Of a stretch of 14,111 nt of DNA, positions 1 through 7,725 are shown one piece after another. Source of the stretch: CANKHA01 sp034668785 (GTDB lineage: Bacteria > Pseudomonadota > Alphaproteobacteria > Rhizobiales > Xanthobacteraceae); contig JAXDOS010000167.1 of NCBI GenBank assembly GCA_034668785.1, positions 1-14,111 of the forward strand, written 5' to 3'. Made by a program: the position numbers and the translations under genes. The first letter of the stretch is position 1. Every line of letters begins with the position of its first letter. The notes under the pieces are model-generated. The model was not told the DNA's origin, did not search any database, and saw nothing but the letters and a program-made list of their open reading frames with translations.

Positions 1-351
1 ATCGCCGCATATGCCTTTGCCGCCAACACCATCCTCCTGACTCTAACCGGCACGCTCCTCCCATCCTCCGGCCATCCTGAATCGTTTGATCCGCTCGGCA
101 AGCTGTGCCTATCGAGCGATGGCAATCCAATCTCAGCAGCTGATGGTTCCGGAGGGTCGTCGCCCGTCGGACACGATGATGGTCATTGTGCGCTTTGTGC
201 CGGGACGCACAGCGTTGGACTGCCAAATACCGCGGCTCAGCCGCTCCGGTTGATGCAGTCGGGGCAGGTGCCGATCCCGGCAGCTTCGCCCTCGATCACG
301 CATACCAAGACCTTCACGGGACAACCTCGCGCTCCTCCGCAAACCGCCTGA
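1..351 (+). CDS. DUF2946-like protein, 5' truncated by the window edge
   Basis: Frame 1 is open from the first base to TGA at 349-351, giving 116 residues with no start in the window. The visible part begins with a hydrophobic stretch (AFAANTILLTLTGTLL), then a polar segment, an HCALC motif (C-x2-C) near residues 63-67, and a C-terminal PRAPP motif. The Cys-x2-Cys motif with a late R-A-P-P tail is the pattern I associate with DUF2946, a family of small proteins of unknown biochemical role often encoded beside TonB-dependent receptors. Here the receptor gene starts 55 nt downstream on the same strand, so co-transcription is likely. A role in metal handling is inferred from the Cys pair and the neighbour, not shown. 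The normal start lies upstream of the window. Confidence 0.68.
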   Translation: MAAYAFAANTILLTLTGTLLPSSGHPESFDPLGKLCLSSDGNPISAADGSGGSSPVGHDDGHCALCAGTHSVGLPNTAAQPLRLMQSGQVPIPAASPSITHTKTFTGQPRAPPQTA

Positions 352-356
352 ATGGT

Positions 357-372
357 CGCGGCGTAAGCCGCG
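357..372 (+). other. Small intercistronic hairpin before the first receptor
   Basis: CGCGGC (357-362) pairs perfectly with GCCGCG (367-372) around a GTAA tetraloop, between the DUF2946-like stop at 351 and the receptor start at 407. No T run follows, so it is not a standard intrinsic terminator. It could be an mRNA-stabilising or attenuating stem-loop, or chance in GC-rich DNA. Confidence 0.3.
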
Positions 373-406
373 CTTTCACCAGCCGTTTGTCGGGAGGGTT
401 CTCGTC

Positions 407-2728
407 ATGTCGCGTCTATACGTGTTCGGCTGCGCCGCGCTTGGCCTGTGCGCGTCGGCGCCGCCTGCATTCGCGCAATCCGCCGTGCAAATCCCGGAAA
501 TTGTCATCGAAGGGACTGGCGGGGACGCGGCCGCGGTGCCGGTCAAAGAAAAATATCAACTGCCGCAAACGGCCGCCTCGGTAACCGCCGAGAAGATCGA
601 GCAGACGACGAACACCGTCGATACCGAAGATGCCGTCAAATACATGCCGAGCCTGTTCGTGCGCAAACGCAATTACGGCGACACCCAGCCCGTGCTTGCG
701 ACGCGCACGTGGGGCGTCGGCTCCAGCGCGCGTAGCCTGGTTTATGCCGACGACATCCTGCTGAGCGCTCTCATCCACAACAACAACACGATTGGCGCGC
801 CGCGTTGGGGCTTGGTTGCGCCCGAGGAAATCAAACGCATCGACTTCCTCTATGGACCCTTCTCGGCCATGTATCCGGGCAACTCCATGGGCGGCGTGCT
901 GCTGATCACGACCCGCATGCCGGACAAGCCCGAGGCTACGCTCAGACAGACCGAGGCTTTTCAGACTTTCGATTTCTACAACACCAAGAATACGTACCGG
1001 ACGGACCAGACCAGCGCGACCTTCGGCAATCGCTGGAACGATCTGTCGGTGTTCGTCAGCGCCAATTACCAGAACAGCTATAGCCAGCCATTGGCCTGGA
1101 TCACCACCGGTGGCACCCCGGCGGGGACCACCGGAACAATCCCGCAGTTCAACAGGACCGGAGGCGTGGCGAATGTCATCGGCGCGGGCGGGTTGCTCCA
1201 TACGGAGATGGCGAACCTGAAGGCAAAGGCCGCGCTCGATATCACTCCGGACATCCGCGCCACTTATACGATCGGCTATTGGTCGAACGATGGGAAATCC
1301 AACGTTGAAACCTATTTGCGCGATGCCGCCGGAAACCCGACCTTTGGCGGCAATGGCGGCGTCGGCGGCGCCAATTTCGCGAGCAACTATTACACCATTG
1401 CCGAAACGCACCTGGCCAATTCGCTGTCGCTGAAAACCGACACGGGCCGAAATTTCGATTGGGACTTGTCCGTATCCCGCTACGACATCCTGGAAGATAT
1501 CCAGAGAAACCCCTTCACTGTCGCAGCGGCCGGCGCCGCTTTCACTCCCAACGGCAAAATCGCGCGGCTTGACGGCACCAACTGGACCAACGCCGACGCC
1601 AAGGGAATTTGGCGGCCAGGCGGTCCAGGCGGCGCCCATGAGGTCAGCTTCGGTCTTCACATCGACCGTTACCACCTCAACAATCCAACCTATGCCACAC
1701 CGGCTTGGGAGAGCGGTCCTGACGAGACCGCATCGCTCTACACATCAGGCCGGGGCACGACCCAAACTGCCGCCCTGTGGGCGCAAGAGGTCTGGCGTTT
1801 CGCGCCGCAATTCAAATTCACGGCTGGCGGACGCTGGGAATCCTGGCGCGCATTCGACGGGTTTAATCTCAACACTCTCACCAATGCGACGACCGGCGCC
1901 ATCACCTCCACCGCGGCCGTGGATCAGCCCGCCATAACGGCGCAGGCCTTTTCGCCAAAGGCGTCGTTGAGCTGGGAGCCGAACAGCGAATGGCAAGTCA
2001 CCGCGTCATTTGGTATTGCCAATCGCTTTCCGACCGTGGGCGAGCTTTATCAAACAGCCACGCAGCCCGGCACGATCGTATTGCCAAACCCAAACCTTCG
2101 CCCCGAGCGCGTCATCAGCGAGGAGATCGCCATCGAACGCAAGTTCGTCGACGGCAAGTTGCGCCTGTCCTTTTTTCACGAAGACGTGCGTGATGCGCTG
2201 ATCTCGCAATCCAACTTCATCCCGCCGAACACCACGGTATTGACCACGTTCGTCACCAACGTAGAAGCCACGCGAAGCCGTGGCGTCGAGCTGGCGTGGC
2301 AGAAGGACAACGTGCTGATCACCGGCTTGGAGGTTTTTGGCAGCGTGACGTATGTCGATCCTCGGATTGTCAGCGATCCAACTTTCGCCAGCACCACGGG
2401 AACCACGGCCGACGGCAAGATGATTCCGAATGTGCCGGCGTGGCGGACTACGCTCGGCGGTACCTACCGGCCGAACGATAATTGGTCATACACCGTCGCC
2501 GGGCGCTATCAGAGCAAGACCTACTCCACGCTGGACAACACCGACACCAACCCGAACGTTTTCCAGGCCTTCGATCCCTTCCTCGTGATCGACACGCGGG
2601 TTCAATACAAGGTGAACGAGCACGGCTCCGTCAGCTTCGGGATCGATAATCTCAATAACGCCAAATACCACCTATTCCATCCCTTCCCGCAGCGGACCTA
2701 TGTGGTGCAGGGAAGAATGACGTTCTAA
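407..2728 (+). CDS. TonB-dependent outer-membrane receptor
   Basis: A 773-residue gated outer-membrane barrel that imports a scarce ligand using TonB-transmitted energy. The Sec signal peptide is clear (LYVFGCAALGLCASAPPAFA, cut before QSA). A TonB-box-like PEIVIEG follows at about residues 30-36. The plug domain runs from about 45 to 175 and includes RSLVYADDILL, EEIKRIDFLYGPFSAMYPGN and SMGGVLLITTRMP. The rest is a 22-strand-type barrel with the usual late RPERVISEEIAIE segment and a terminal aromatic (RMTF). The length is normal for the family. GGGAGGG lies about 9 nt before ATG 407, which supports this start. No STN domain is present, so it is not an anti-sigma-coupled transducer. The ligand cannot be read from sequence: siderophore, copper or another metal chelate are all possible, and the DUF2946-like neighbour leaves metals open. 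Confidence 0.93.
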   Translation: MSRLYVFGCAALGLCASAPPAFAQSAVQIPEIVIEGTGGDAAAVPVKEKYQLPQTAASVTAEKIEQTTNTVDTEDAVKYMPSLFVRKRNYGDTQPVLATRTWGVGSSARSLVYADDILLSALIHNNNTIGAPRWGLVAPEEIKRIDFLYGPFSAMYPGNSMGGVLLITTRMPDKPEATLRQTEAFQTFDFYNTKNTYRTDQTSATFGNRWNDLSVFVSANYQNSYSQPLAWITTGGTPAGTTGTIPQFNRTGGVANVIGAGGLLHTEMANLKAKAALDITPDIRATYTIGYWSNDGKSNVETYLRDAAGNPTFGGNGGVGGANFASNYYTIAETHLANSLSLKTDTGRNFDWDLSVSRYDILEDIQRNPFTVAAAGAAFTPNGKIARLDGTNWTNADAKGIWRPGGPGGAHEVSFGLHIDRYHLNNPTYATPAWESGPDETASLYTSGRGTTQTAALWAQEVWRFAPQFKFTAGGRWESWRAFDGFNLNTLTNATTGAITSTAAVDQPAITAQAFSPKASLSWEPNSEWQVTASFGIANRFPTVGELYQTATQPGTIVLPNPNLRPERVISEEIAIERKFVDGKLRLSFFHEDVRDALISQSNFIPPNTTVLTTFVTNVEATRSRGVELAWQKDNVLITGLEVFGSVTYVDPRIVSDPTFASTTGTTADGKMIPNVPAWRTTLGGTYRPNDNWSYTVAGRYQSKTYSTLDNTDTNPNVFQAFDPFLVIDTRVQYKVNEHGSVSFGIDNLNNAKYHLFHPFPQRTYVVQGRMTF

Positions 2729-2874
2729 CGGCGAGGGATAACAATGCGACACCCTGTCCAACGCTCGCGATTTTGGACGCGCCGCCAATGTGGAAATTAT
2801 TTTTCCTGGTGCCGCTATCGAGCAACGAGACGAAAAACCGAATTGTTTGCGCGCCGTAGCTCCTGTTTTCGAAT

Positions 2875-2897
2875 TCTTCCAATTATACATTGGAAGA
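2875..2897. promoter_or_regulatory. Perfect 9-bp inverted repeat, candidate operator upstream of siderophore receptor
   Basis: TCTTCCAAT (2875-2883) and ATTGGAAGA (2889-2897) are exact inverted repeats around TATAC. The site lies about 110 bp before the receptor start at 3007, in a locally AT-rich stretch. No T tract follows, so a terminator is unlikely. The geometry suits a dimeric repressor in a promoter. It does not match the Irr (TTTAGAA..TTCTAAA) or RirA (TGA-N9-TCA) consensus that I know, so the regulator is unidentified. Confidence 0.5.
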
Positions 2898-2911
2898 GCT
2901 ATAAATCATTG

Positions 2912-2926
2912 ATATTGCAACAATAT
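2912..2926. promoter_or_regulatory. Second inverted repeat (ATATTG-CAA-CAATAT), candidate operator
   Basis: ATATTG (2912-2917) and CAATAT (2921-2926) form an exact 6-bp inverted repeat with a 3-nt spacer, 14 bp after the end of the larger palindrome. It lies in the AT-rich core of the 278-bp gap between the receptor genes, where a promoter is expected. TTGGAA at 2890-2895 with TATTGC at 2913-2918 (17-nt spacer) is one possible but weak -35/-10 pair. An iron-responsive site is plausible given the operon, but this is inference. Confidence 0.4.
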
Positions 2927-3006
2927 TTTATGCCGCCTAGAGGGCATCTGGGTCTGGGCATTGCCGCGCATGGCGCCGGCGAAGCCCGACAGATGGGGGC
3001 GGGAGT

Positions 3007-5205
3007 ATGCACATACGCGGGGCCAGCGGCCGCATTCAGATCTTGCTGGCAGCAGCAGTCGTCGCAATGAGCGGATGCAAAATCATGGACGCTGCCGCAG
3101 AACCAACCACAGATCAGTCGGCAAGCGCGGCGCTCGACGCAAATGCGCAGGCGATCGAGCTTGAGATGATTACTATTGAAGGTAATTCCGGCACCACCGG
3201 ATATCTTACGAACGGCACATCGACTGCGACGAAAACAGACACGCCGCTGCGCGACATCCCGCAGGCGATCAACGTCGTCACCAAGCAGCAGATCAAGGAC
3301 ACCGGCGCGCAGCGGATCGAGGATGTCGTGCGCTATGTTCCTGGCGTCAACTGGCATCAGGGCGAAGGAAACCGCGACCAGATCGTCCTTCGCGGCCAGA
3401 GTTCGACTGCCGACTTCTTCGTCAACGGCATGCGCGACGACGCGCAGGTCTATCGCGATCTCTACAATTCCGAGCGCATCGAGATCCTGAAGGGCCCAAA
3501 TGCGATGATCTTCGGCCGCGGCGGCGGGGGCGGCGTGCTTAACCGTGTGCTCAAGGAAGCCGACGGCACGCCGATCCGCGAAGTGACCATTCAGGGCGGC
3601 TCCTTCAACGACAAACGCATCTCGACGGACTTGGGCGGCAAGGTCACCGACACCTTTGCCGCGCGCCTCAACGCAGTCTACGAGGACAGCGACGGCTATC
3701 GCGACTACTTCCACATGAGGCGTTACGGCTTTAATCCGACATTCACCTGGACTCCCACCGCCGACACCCGGATCAAATTCAGCTACGAGCATTTCCGTGA
3801 CCGCCGGACCGCGGATCGCGGTATCCCGTCGCAGAACGGACAACCGTACTTCCCGGCGGCGCCCTCGCAATTCTTCGGCAATCCAGCGCTGAGCTACACG
3901 CCGTCCATCCAGAACATCGCGACCGCGACAATCGAGCACGATTTCGACAGCGGCCTGAAGGTGAAGAGCCAGGCACGTTTTGCCGACTACAAGCGGTTTT
4001 ACCAGAATGTCTATCCCGGCAGCGCCGTGAATGCGGCGGGAAACCTCACGCTTTCCGCCTACAACAACAGCAACGACCGGCAGAACCTCTTCAACCAGAC
4101 CGACTGGACCTACAAATTCCTCACCGGTCCGGTGAAGCACACCGCGCTGTTCGGCACCGAATTCGGCAACCAGAAATCGGCGAATGCCCGCTTCAGCGGA
4201 ATCTTCGGCAACGGCACCGTGAATTCCGACCCGGTTCCGGCGTCCAATCCGGTGTCCTTCCAGCCGGTGGTCTTTTCGGGTCTGGCGACGGATGCACGCA
4301 ACAAGACCAACCTCAATCTCGCAGCGGCCTATGTGCAGGATCAGGTCGAACTGACTCCTTGGTTGCAGATCATCGGCGGTATCCGGTTTGACCGGTTCGA
4401 CCTGAGTTATACCAACCTCAATCCCAACTTCTCGACGGCGGGCTTCGTCCTTCCCTTCGGTGCACAGTTCGGCCGGACGGACAATCTGGTTTCGCCGCGC
4501 ATAGGCGTCGTGCTGAAGCCGGTCGAGCCGCTTTCGCTTTATGCAAGCTACAGCGTTTCCTATTTGCCGGCATCCGGCGATCAGTTTGGCGGCCTGACTC
4601 CGGGGACCGCCGCCGCCGAACCGGAGAAATTCATCAACAAGGAAGTCGGATTCAAGTGGGATGTCACGCCGCGCCTGCAGTGGGCCACGGCGCTCTATCA
4701 GCTCGACCGCACCAACCAGCGATTCGCCGACCCGGTTAATGTCGGATTCTTTATCTTGAATGGCGCAACGCAGGTGCGAGGCGTGGAAACCTCGCTGACG
4801 GGCCACCTCACCGACCAGTGGCAGATGACGGCGGGCTACGCCTATACCGACGCCCGCATTGTCGGCGCGACATCGACCACTGTTCTCCCAGGCAACCGGG
4901 CTCAACTCGTGCCCTACCACCAGGCCAGCCTGTGGAATCGCTACGACTTTAACGAGATGTGGGGTGCCGGCGTCGGCGTGATCAGTTCGTCGAATTTTTA
5001 CGCCGCGGCAGACGACGCTGTCCTGCTGCCCGGCTATACGCGCCTTGATGGCGCGATATTCTGGAAGCTCAACGAAAAGATACGCGCGCAGATCAATGTC
5101 GAGAACATCTTCGGCGCGAAATACTACTCGACGGCCGACGGTAACAACAACATCCAGCCAGGATCGCCACGGGCGGTGCGGGTGGCGCTGACCGCAAGCT
5201 ACTGA
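3007..5205 (+). CDS. TonB-dependent siderophore receptor (catecholate/hydroxamate type)
   Basis: A 732-residue outer-membrane receptor of the TonB-dependent siderophore receptor family (FhuA/Fiu-like). GGGGGCGGGAG precedes ATG 3007. A TonB-box-like EMITIEG lies near residues 54-60. The plug shows TPLRDIPQAINVVTKQQI (from about residue 79), VRYVPGV, IVLRGQSSTADFFVNGMRDD, ERIEILKGPNAMIFGRG and GGGGVLNRVLK (to about 183), all typical of the family. The barrel follows and includes NKEVGFKWD, VRGVETSLTG, GYAYTDA, LPGYTRLDGAIFWKL and INVENIFGAKYY, ending in an aromatic (TASY). The N-terminus is odd: a short hydrophobic run ends in MSGC, a lipobox-like motif with Cys24. There is no STN domain. exbB starts 76 nt downstream, so receptor and energy system are probably one operon. 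The substrate is most likely a ferric siderophore; its identity is unknown. Confidence 0.95.
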   Translation: MHIRGASGRIQILLAAAVVAMSGCKIMDAAAEPTTDQSASAALDANAQAIELEMITIEGNSGTTGYLTNGTSTATKTDTPLRDIPQAINVVTKQQIKDTGAQRIEDVVRYVPGVNWHQGEGNRDQIVLRGQSSTADFFVNGMRDDAQVYRDLYNSERIEILKGPNAMIFGRGGGGGVLNRVLKEADGTPIREVTIQGGSFNDKRISTDLGGKVTDTFAARLNAVYEDSDGYRDYFHMRRYGFNPTFTWTPTADTRIKFSYEHFRDRRTADRGIPSQNGQPYFPAAPSQFFGNPALSYTPSIQNIATATIEHDFDSGLKVKSQARFADYKRFYQNVYPGSAVNAAGNLTLSAYNNSNDRQNLFNQTDWTYKFLTGPVKHTALFGTEFGNQKSANARFSGIFGNGTVNSDPVPASNPVSFQPVVFSGLATDARNKTNLNLAAAYVQDQVELTPWLQIIGGIRFDRFDLSYTNLNPNFSTAGFVLPFGAQFGRTDNLVSPRIGVVLKPVEPLSLYASYSVSYLPASGDQFGGLTPGTAAAEPEKFINKEVGFKWDVTPRLQWATALYQLDRTNQRFADPVNVGFFILNGATQVRGVETSLTGHLTDQWQMTAGYAYTDARIVGATSTTVLPGNRAQLVPYHQASLWNRYDFNEMWGAGVGVISSSNFYAAADDAVLLPGYTRLDGAIFWKLNEKIRAQINVENIFGAKYYSTADGNNNIQPGSPRAVRVALTASY

Positions 5206-5281
5206 GAACCAGCGGCGGCGCTCAGCGATGTAATGCAGGTTTGCTCTGGTAAATGTAGAGTGCCAGGAAGGATCGGTTGCT

Positions 5282-6160
5282 ATGAGGTCTATCGCGATGC
5301 AACGTAGAGCTTGGCTGCGAGCGGATCGATGCGCACACGAGCGATCGGTGCGCCGATGCATTTGTTTGATGGCCGGCATATCCTTGTTGGTACTCGGCTG
5401 GCCCGCCTTTGCTCAGACCGCATCACCTGAACCCGCTGTCCCCGCCGCAGACCCGGTTGCGACCGCTGTCCTTCCGCGCGATCTCTCGCCGCTGGGCATG
5501 TTCATGAATGCCGACGTGGTGGTGAAGGCGATCATGATCGGCCTTCTGATCGCGTCGCTGGTAACCTGGACCGTATGGGTCGCCAAGACAATTGAATTAC
5601 GATCCGCCAAGAGCAAGGCGCGGGCCGCGATGCGTGTGCTGGAAAACGCAAACTCGCTAGCCGAGGCAGACCGGCGTATCGGCGACAATGACGACGCGGT
5701 GGCAAGACTGGTGCGTACCGCCAGCGCGGAGGCAAAGCTCTCCACCGACACGACAAGTGCCGAGGCGTTGAAGGAACGCGTCTCCTGGCTTCTCGAACGC
5801 ATCCAGATCGGTGCCGGACGCCGGGTCGGCAGGGGCATGGGTATCATCGCGACCATCGGTGCCACCGCGCCCTTCGTCGGATTGCTCGGCACGGTTTGGG
5901 GTATCATGAATAGCTTCATCGGCATTTCCAACGCGCACACGACAAATCTCGCGGTGGTGGCGCCAGGCATTGCCGAGGCGCTGCTGGCGACGGCGCTCGG
6001 CCTGTTCGCCGCCATACCCGCCGTTGTCATCTACAATGCCTTCACCCGCTCCATCGGCAGCTACCGCGCGCTGATCGCTGACGCCGCTGTGCTGGTGATG
6101 CGGCTCGTCAGCCGCGACAGCGAACGCCACCATGGCTTCGCAGCGCGTGCAGCGGAGTAA
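5282..6160 (+). CDS. exbB: TonB-system energizer ExbB
   Basis: Inner-membrane proton-channel subunit (MotA/TolQ/ExbB family) that with ExbD powers TonB. The 292 residues include an N-terminal extension with a cleavable-looking signal (CICLMAGISLLVLGWPAFA, cut near residue 44), seen in many alphaproteobacterial ExbB proteins, then a Pro/Ala-rich periplasmic linker. TM1 is at about 79-101, a cytoplasmic loop follows, TM2 is at about 186-213 (FVGLLGTVWGIMNSFIGI) and TM3 at about 227-252 (APGIAEALLATALGLFAAIP). Thr204, Glu232 and Thr237 align by motif with the functional Thr148, Glu176 and Thr181 of E. coli ExbB. AGGAAGGA lies about 9 nt before ATG 5282. ATG 5297 and ATG 5369 are later in-frame options, but 5369 would shorten the signal region. 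exbD follows at once. Confidence 0.96.
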   Translation: MRSIAMQRRAWLRADRCAHERSVRRCICLMAGISLLVLGWPAFAQTASPEPAVPAADPVATAVLPRDLSPLGMFMNADVVVKAIMIGLLIASLVTWTVWVAKTIELRSAKSKARAAMRVLENANSLAEADRRIGDNDDAVARLVRTASAEAKLSTDTTSAEALKERVSWLLERIQIGAGRRVGRGMGIIATIGATAPFVGLLGTVWGIMNSFIGISNAHTTNLAVVAPGIAEALLATALGLFAAIPAVVIYNAFTRSIGSYRALIADAAVLVMRLVSRDSERHHGFAARAAE

Positions 6161-6164
6161 CACC

Positions 6165-6590
6165 ATGGCCCTCCGTCTCGCCCGCGAAGAGGATGACTTC
6201 GCCGAAACCCACGAGATCAACGTCACGCCGTTTATCGACGTCATCCTTGTGCTGTTGATCATCTTCATGATCGCGGCGCCGCTGGCGACGGTGGACGTGG
6301 CGGTCAATTTGCCGTCCGCCAACGCCGAGCCGCAACAGCGGCCGGACCAGCCGGTCTATCTCACGGTGAAATCCGATCTCCAACTCACGATCGGAGACGA
6401 GATCGTCCCGCGCGATGCCTTGGCGACGGCGCTTGCGGCCGCCACCAAAAATAACCGTGACGAGCGTATCTTCCTGCGCGCCGACCGCAGTGTGAGCTAT
6501 GGCGACGTTATGGAAATCATGAATGCCTTACGCGCCGCCGGTTATCTCAAGGTAGCTCTGGTCGCTTTAGAAAACCGTGACGGCAAATGA
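6165..6590 (+). CDS. exbD: TonB-system proton-channel subunit ExbD
   Basis: Single-span inner-membrane partner of ExbB with a periplasmic domain. I chose ATG 6165 because GCGGAG precedes it, it starts just after the exbB stop, and it gives 141 residues with the membrane Asp at position 25, the same length and position as E. coli ExbD. The upstream in-frame ATG 6132 would overlap exbB by 29 nt and has no good ribosome site. Visible features are HEINVTPFIDVILVLLIIFM (D25 proton-carrying residue, TM about 22-42), then LATVDVAVNLPSA, a periplasmic domain with PVYLTVKSD, and RADRSVSYGDVMEIMNALRAAGYLKVALV, all family signatures. The stop overlaps the tonB start by ATGA, indicating translational coupling. 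Confidence 0.95.
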   Translation: MALRLAREEDDFAETHEINVTPFIDVILVLLIIFMIAAPLATVDVAVNLPSANAEPQQRPDQPVYLTVKSDLQLTIGDEIVPRDALATALAAATKNNRDERIFLRADRSVSYGDVMEIMNALRAAGYLKVALVALENRDGK

Positions 6591-7270
6591 CAGCGCGCGC
6601 TGTCGCTCTATTAAAGGAGCCCGACGATCTCGGGATCGGGCGCTGGAGTCTGGCTGCGGCAATCGTGCTGGCGGCGCATCTCGGCCTGATGGCCACGTAT
6701 TTGTGGCTGGCACCGGAGCAAAGCTCTGGGGAGCCCGAAGCCGGCGCCGTGCTCATCGATTTAACGCCTTTGGTCGCCGACCAACCGCCGGAGCCAGAGG
6801 TGACGGAACCGCCACCGCCACCGGAACCGCAAGTGATCGAGCCGCCGCCTCAAGTCGAGCTGCCACCCGCGCCGGTCATCGTGCAGCCGGATCGCCCGAA
6901 GCCGCCGCAGCCAATCAAGCGCGCCGAACGCAAGCCGGCCGCCGCCCCAGCCGCGCCTCGAAACGCTGTTGTCCCGCCGGGAGTGCGCGCTTCCTGGGAG
7001 GGCTCGGTCGCCGCGCAATTGCGCCGCGCGCAACGCTACCCTTCCGGTGCCCGCGCCCGCAACGAGCAAGGCGCGGTGACGCTCAGCTTCAGCCTTAATC
7101 GCAATGGTGGAGTGCTGGCGGAGCACATCGTTCGTGGCTCTGGCTACCCAGAGTTGGACCAGGAGGTTTTGGCGATGGTCCAGCGCGCGCAGCCATTCCC
7201 GCCGTTTCCCCCGGAAATGCCGCAGACCCGCATCGACCTCCTGGTGCCGATCCGGTTTACGCTGCACTGA
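6587..7270 (+). CDS. tonB: Energy-transducing protein TonB
   Basis: A 227-residue TonB that links ExbB/ExbD to the TonB boxes of outer-membrane receptors. The N-terminal membrane anchor (about 20-41) holds His31, equivalent to the essential His20 of E. coli TonB, though the partner Ser four residues before it is replaced by Val. A long Pro-rich periplasmic spacer follows (about 66-110, with runs of Pro and Glu-Pro then Lys-Pro/Arg-Pro), then the C-terminal TonB domain (about 135-227) with LRRAQRYPSGARARNEQGAV, FSLNRNGGV, SGYPELDQEVLAMVQRAQPFPPFPPE and VPIRFTLH. The start overlaps the exbD stop by 4 nt. It is the last gene of the uptake operon. The 74-nt gap to the convergent DUF6894-like gene shows only a weak stem. 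Confidence 0.95.
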   Translation: MTARAVALLKEPDDLGIGRWSLAAAIVLAAHLGLMATYLWLAPEQSSGEPEAGAVLIDLTPLVADQPPEPEVTEPPPPPEPQVIEPPPQVELPPAPVIVQPDRPKPPQPIKRAERKPAAAPAAPRNAVVPPGVRASWEGSVAAQLRRAQRYPSGARARNEQGAVTLSFSLNRNGGVLAEHIVRGSGYPELDQEVLAMVQRAQPFPPFPPEMPQTRIDLLVPIRFTLH

Positions 7271-7344
7271 TTCAGCGCCGCGTCGTCAGGCGCGTCTAAG
7301 CCTGCCGAGCTACCTTTTTAGATTAAAACTCGACCAGACCGCCC

Positions 7345-7584
7345 TCAGCCGGACTCCGCGGTAAAACACAGCGTCAGCAGCGTCTTGCCTTTGCCCAGCG
7401 GTTCGTCGGTTACCCAAATCCGCCAGGGCTTGCCGTTCCACACGCGCTCCTTGAAGCTGCCCTTCAAAAGGTCGAGCGTCGTTCGCATGGCGGCATCCTG
7501 CGCCGCGACCAAATTCGGCAAATCTTCTCCGGTATCGTCGAGCAATCGCTTGCCGTCTTCGACGTTGAAAAAATAGCGAGGCAT
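7345..7584 (-). CDS. Small DUF6894-like protein
   Basis: A 79-residue soluble protein starting MPRYFFNVEDGKRLLDDTGEDLPNL. This MPRYFF..DG....D..G..L opening, followed by an A-x-x-A-A-x-R helix, is the hallmark I associate with DUF6894, a short family abundant in Bradyrhizobium-like genomes and of unknown function. AGGAGC lies about 7 nt before the ATG (on the minus strand), so the start is firm. It has no signal peptide, membrane segment or cysteine motif apart from one Cys near the C-terminus. It is transcribed toward tonB and sits 141 nt downstream of the response-regulator gene on the same strand. A regulatory link is possible but not shown. Confidence 0.8.
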   Translation of the reverse strand: MPRYFFNVEDGKRLLDDTGEDLPNLVAAQDAAMRTTLDLLKGSFKERVWNGKPWRIWVTDEPLGKGKTLLTLCFTAESG

Positions 7585-7690
7585 TCGTGCTCCTGCGATG
7601 GAGGCGAAGCAGTGTCGCGTCCTTTAGCCGCGATGCCGCTAACTCGCCCTGAGTATGCCTCGCGCATATCACAGCGATGCCCATTCGACT

Positions 7691-7704
7691 GTTCAAATGT
7701 GAAC
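7691..7704. promoter_or_regulatory. Short inverted repeat upstream of the DUF6894-like gene
   Basis: GTTCA (7691-7695) and TGAAC (7700-7704) are exact inverted repeats around AATG. The site lies about 107 bp upstream of the DUF6894-like start and just past the end of the response-regulator gene. It is not the alphaproteobacterial LexA direct repeat (GTTC-N7-GTTC). It may be an operator or chance. Confidence 0.2.
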
Positions 7705-7725
7705 ACCTTTAGTGCCACTCCAGAC

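Noticed and set aside
416..1675. 419-codon minus-strand open frame opposite the first receptor
   Set aside because: Same reason: a composition-driven antisense frame with low-complexity Gly/Arg/Val content and no ribosome site seen.
2792..2806. GGAAA/TTTCC stem as terminator of the first receptor gene
   Set aside because: Short AT-rich stem without a following T tract; likely chance.
2744..3070. 108-codon plus-strand open frame between the two receptors
   Set aside because: Arg/Cys-rich product with no similarity I recognise, overlaps the second receptor start and contains the two palindromes; more likely non-coding regulatory DNA.
2899..5379. 826-codon open frame on the minus strand opposite the siderophore receptor
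   Set aside because: It is a shadow of the high-GC receptor gene. Its product is Arg/Val/Ala-rich with no recognisable domain or signal, and the opposite strand has a full, clearly homologous receptor.
7275..7293. GCGCC/GGCGC stem after tonB as a terminator
   Set aside because: Only 5 bp with a 9-nt loop, and the T run comes about 20 nt later, so it is not a convincing intrinsic terminator.
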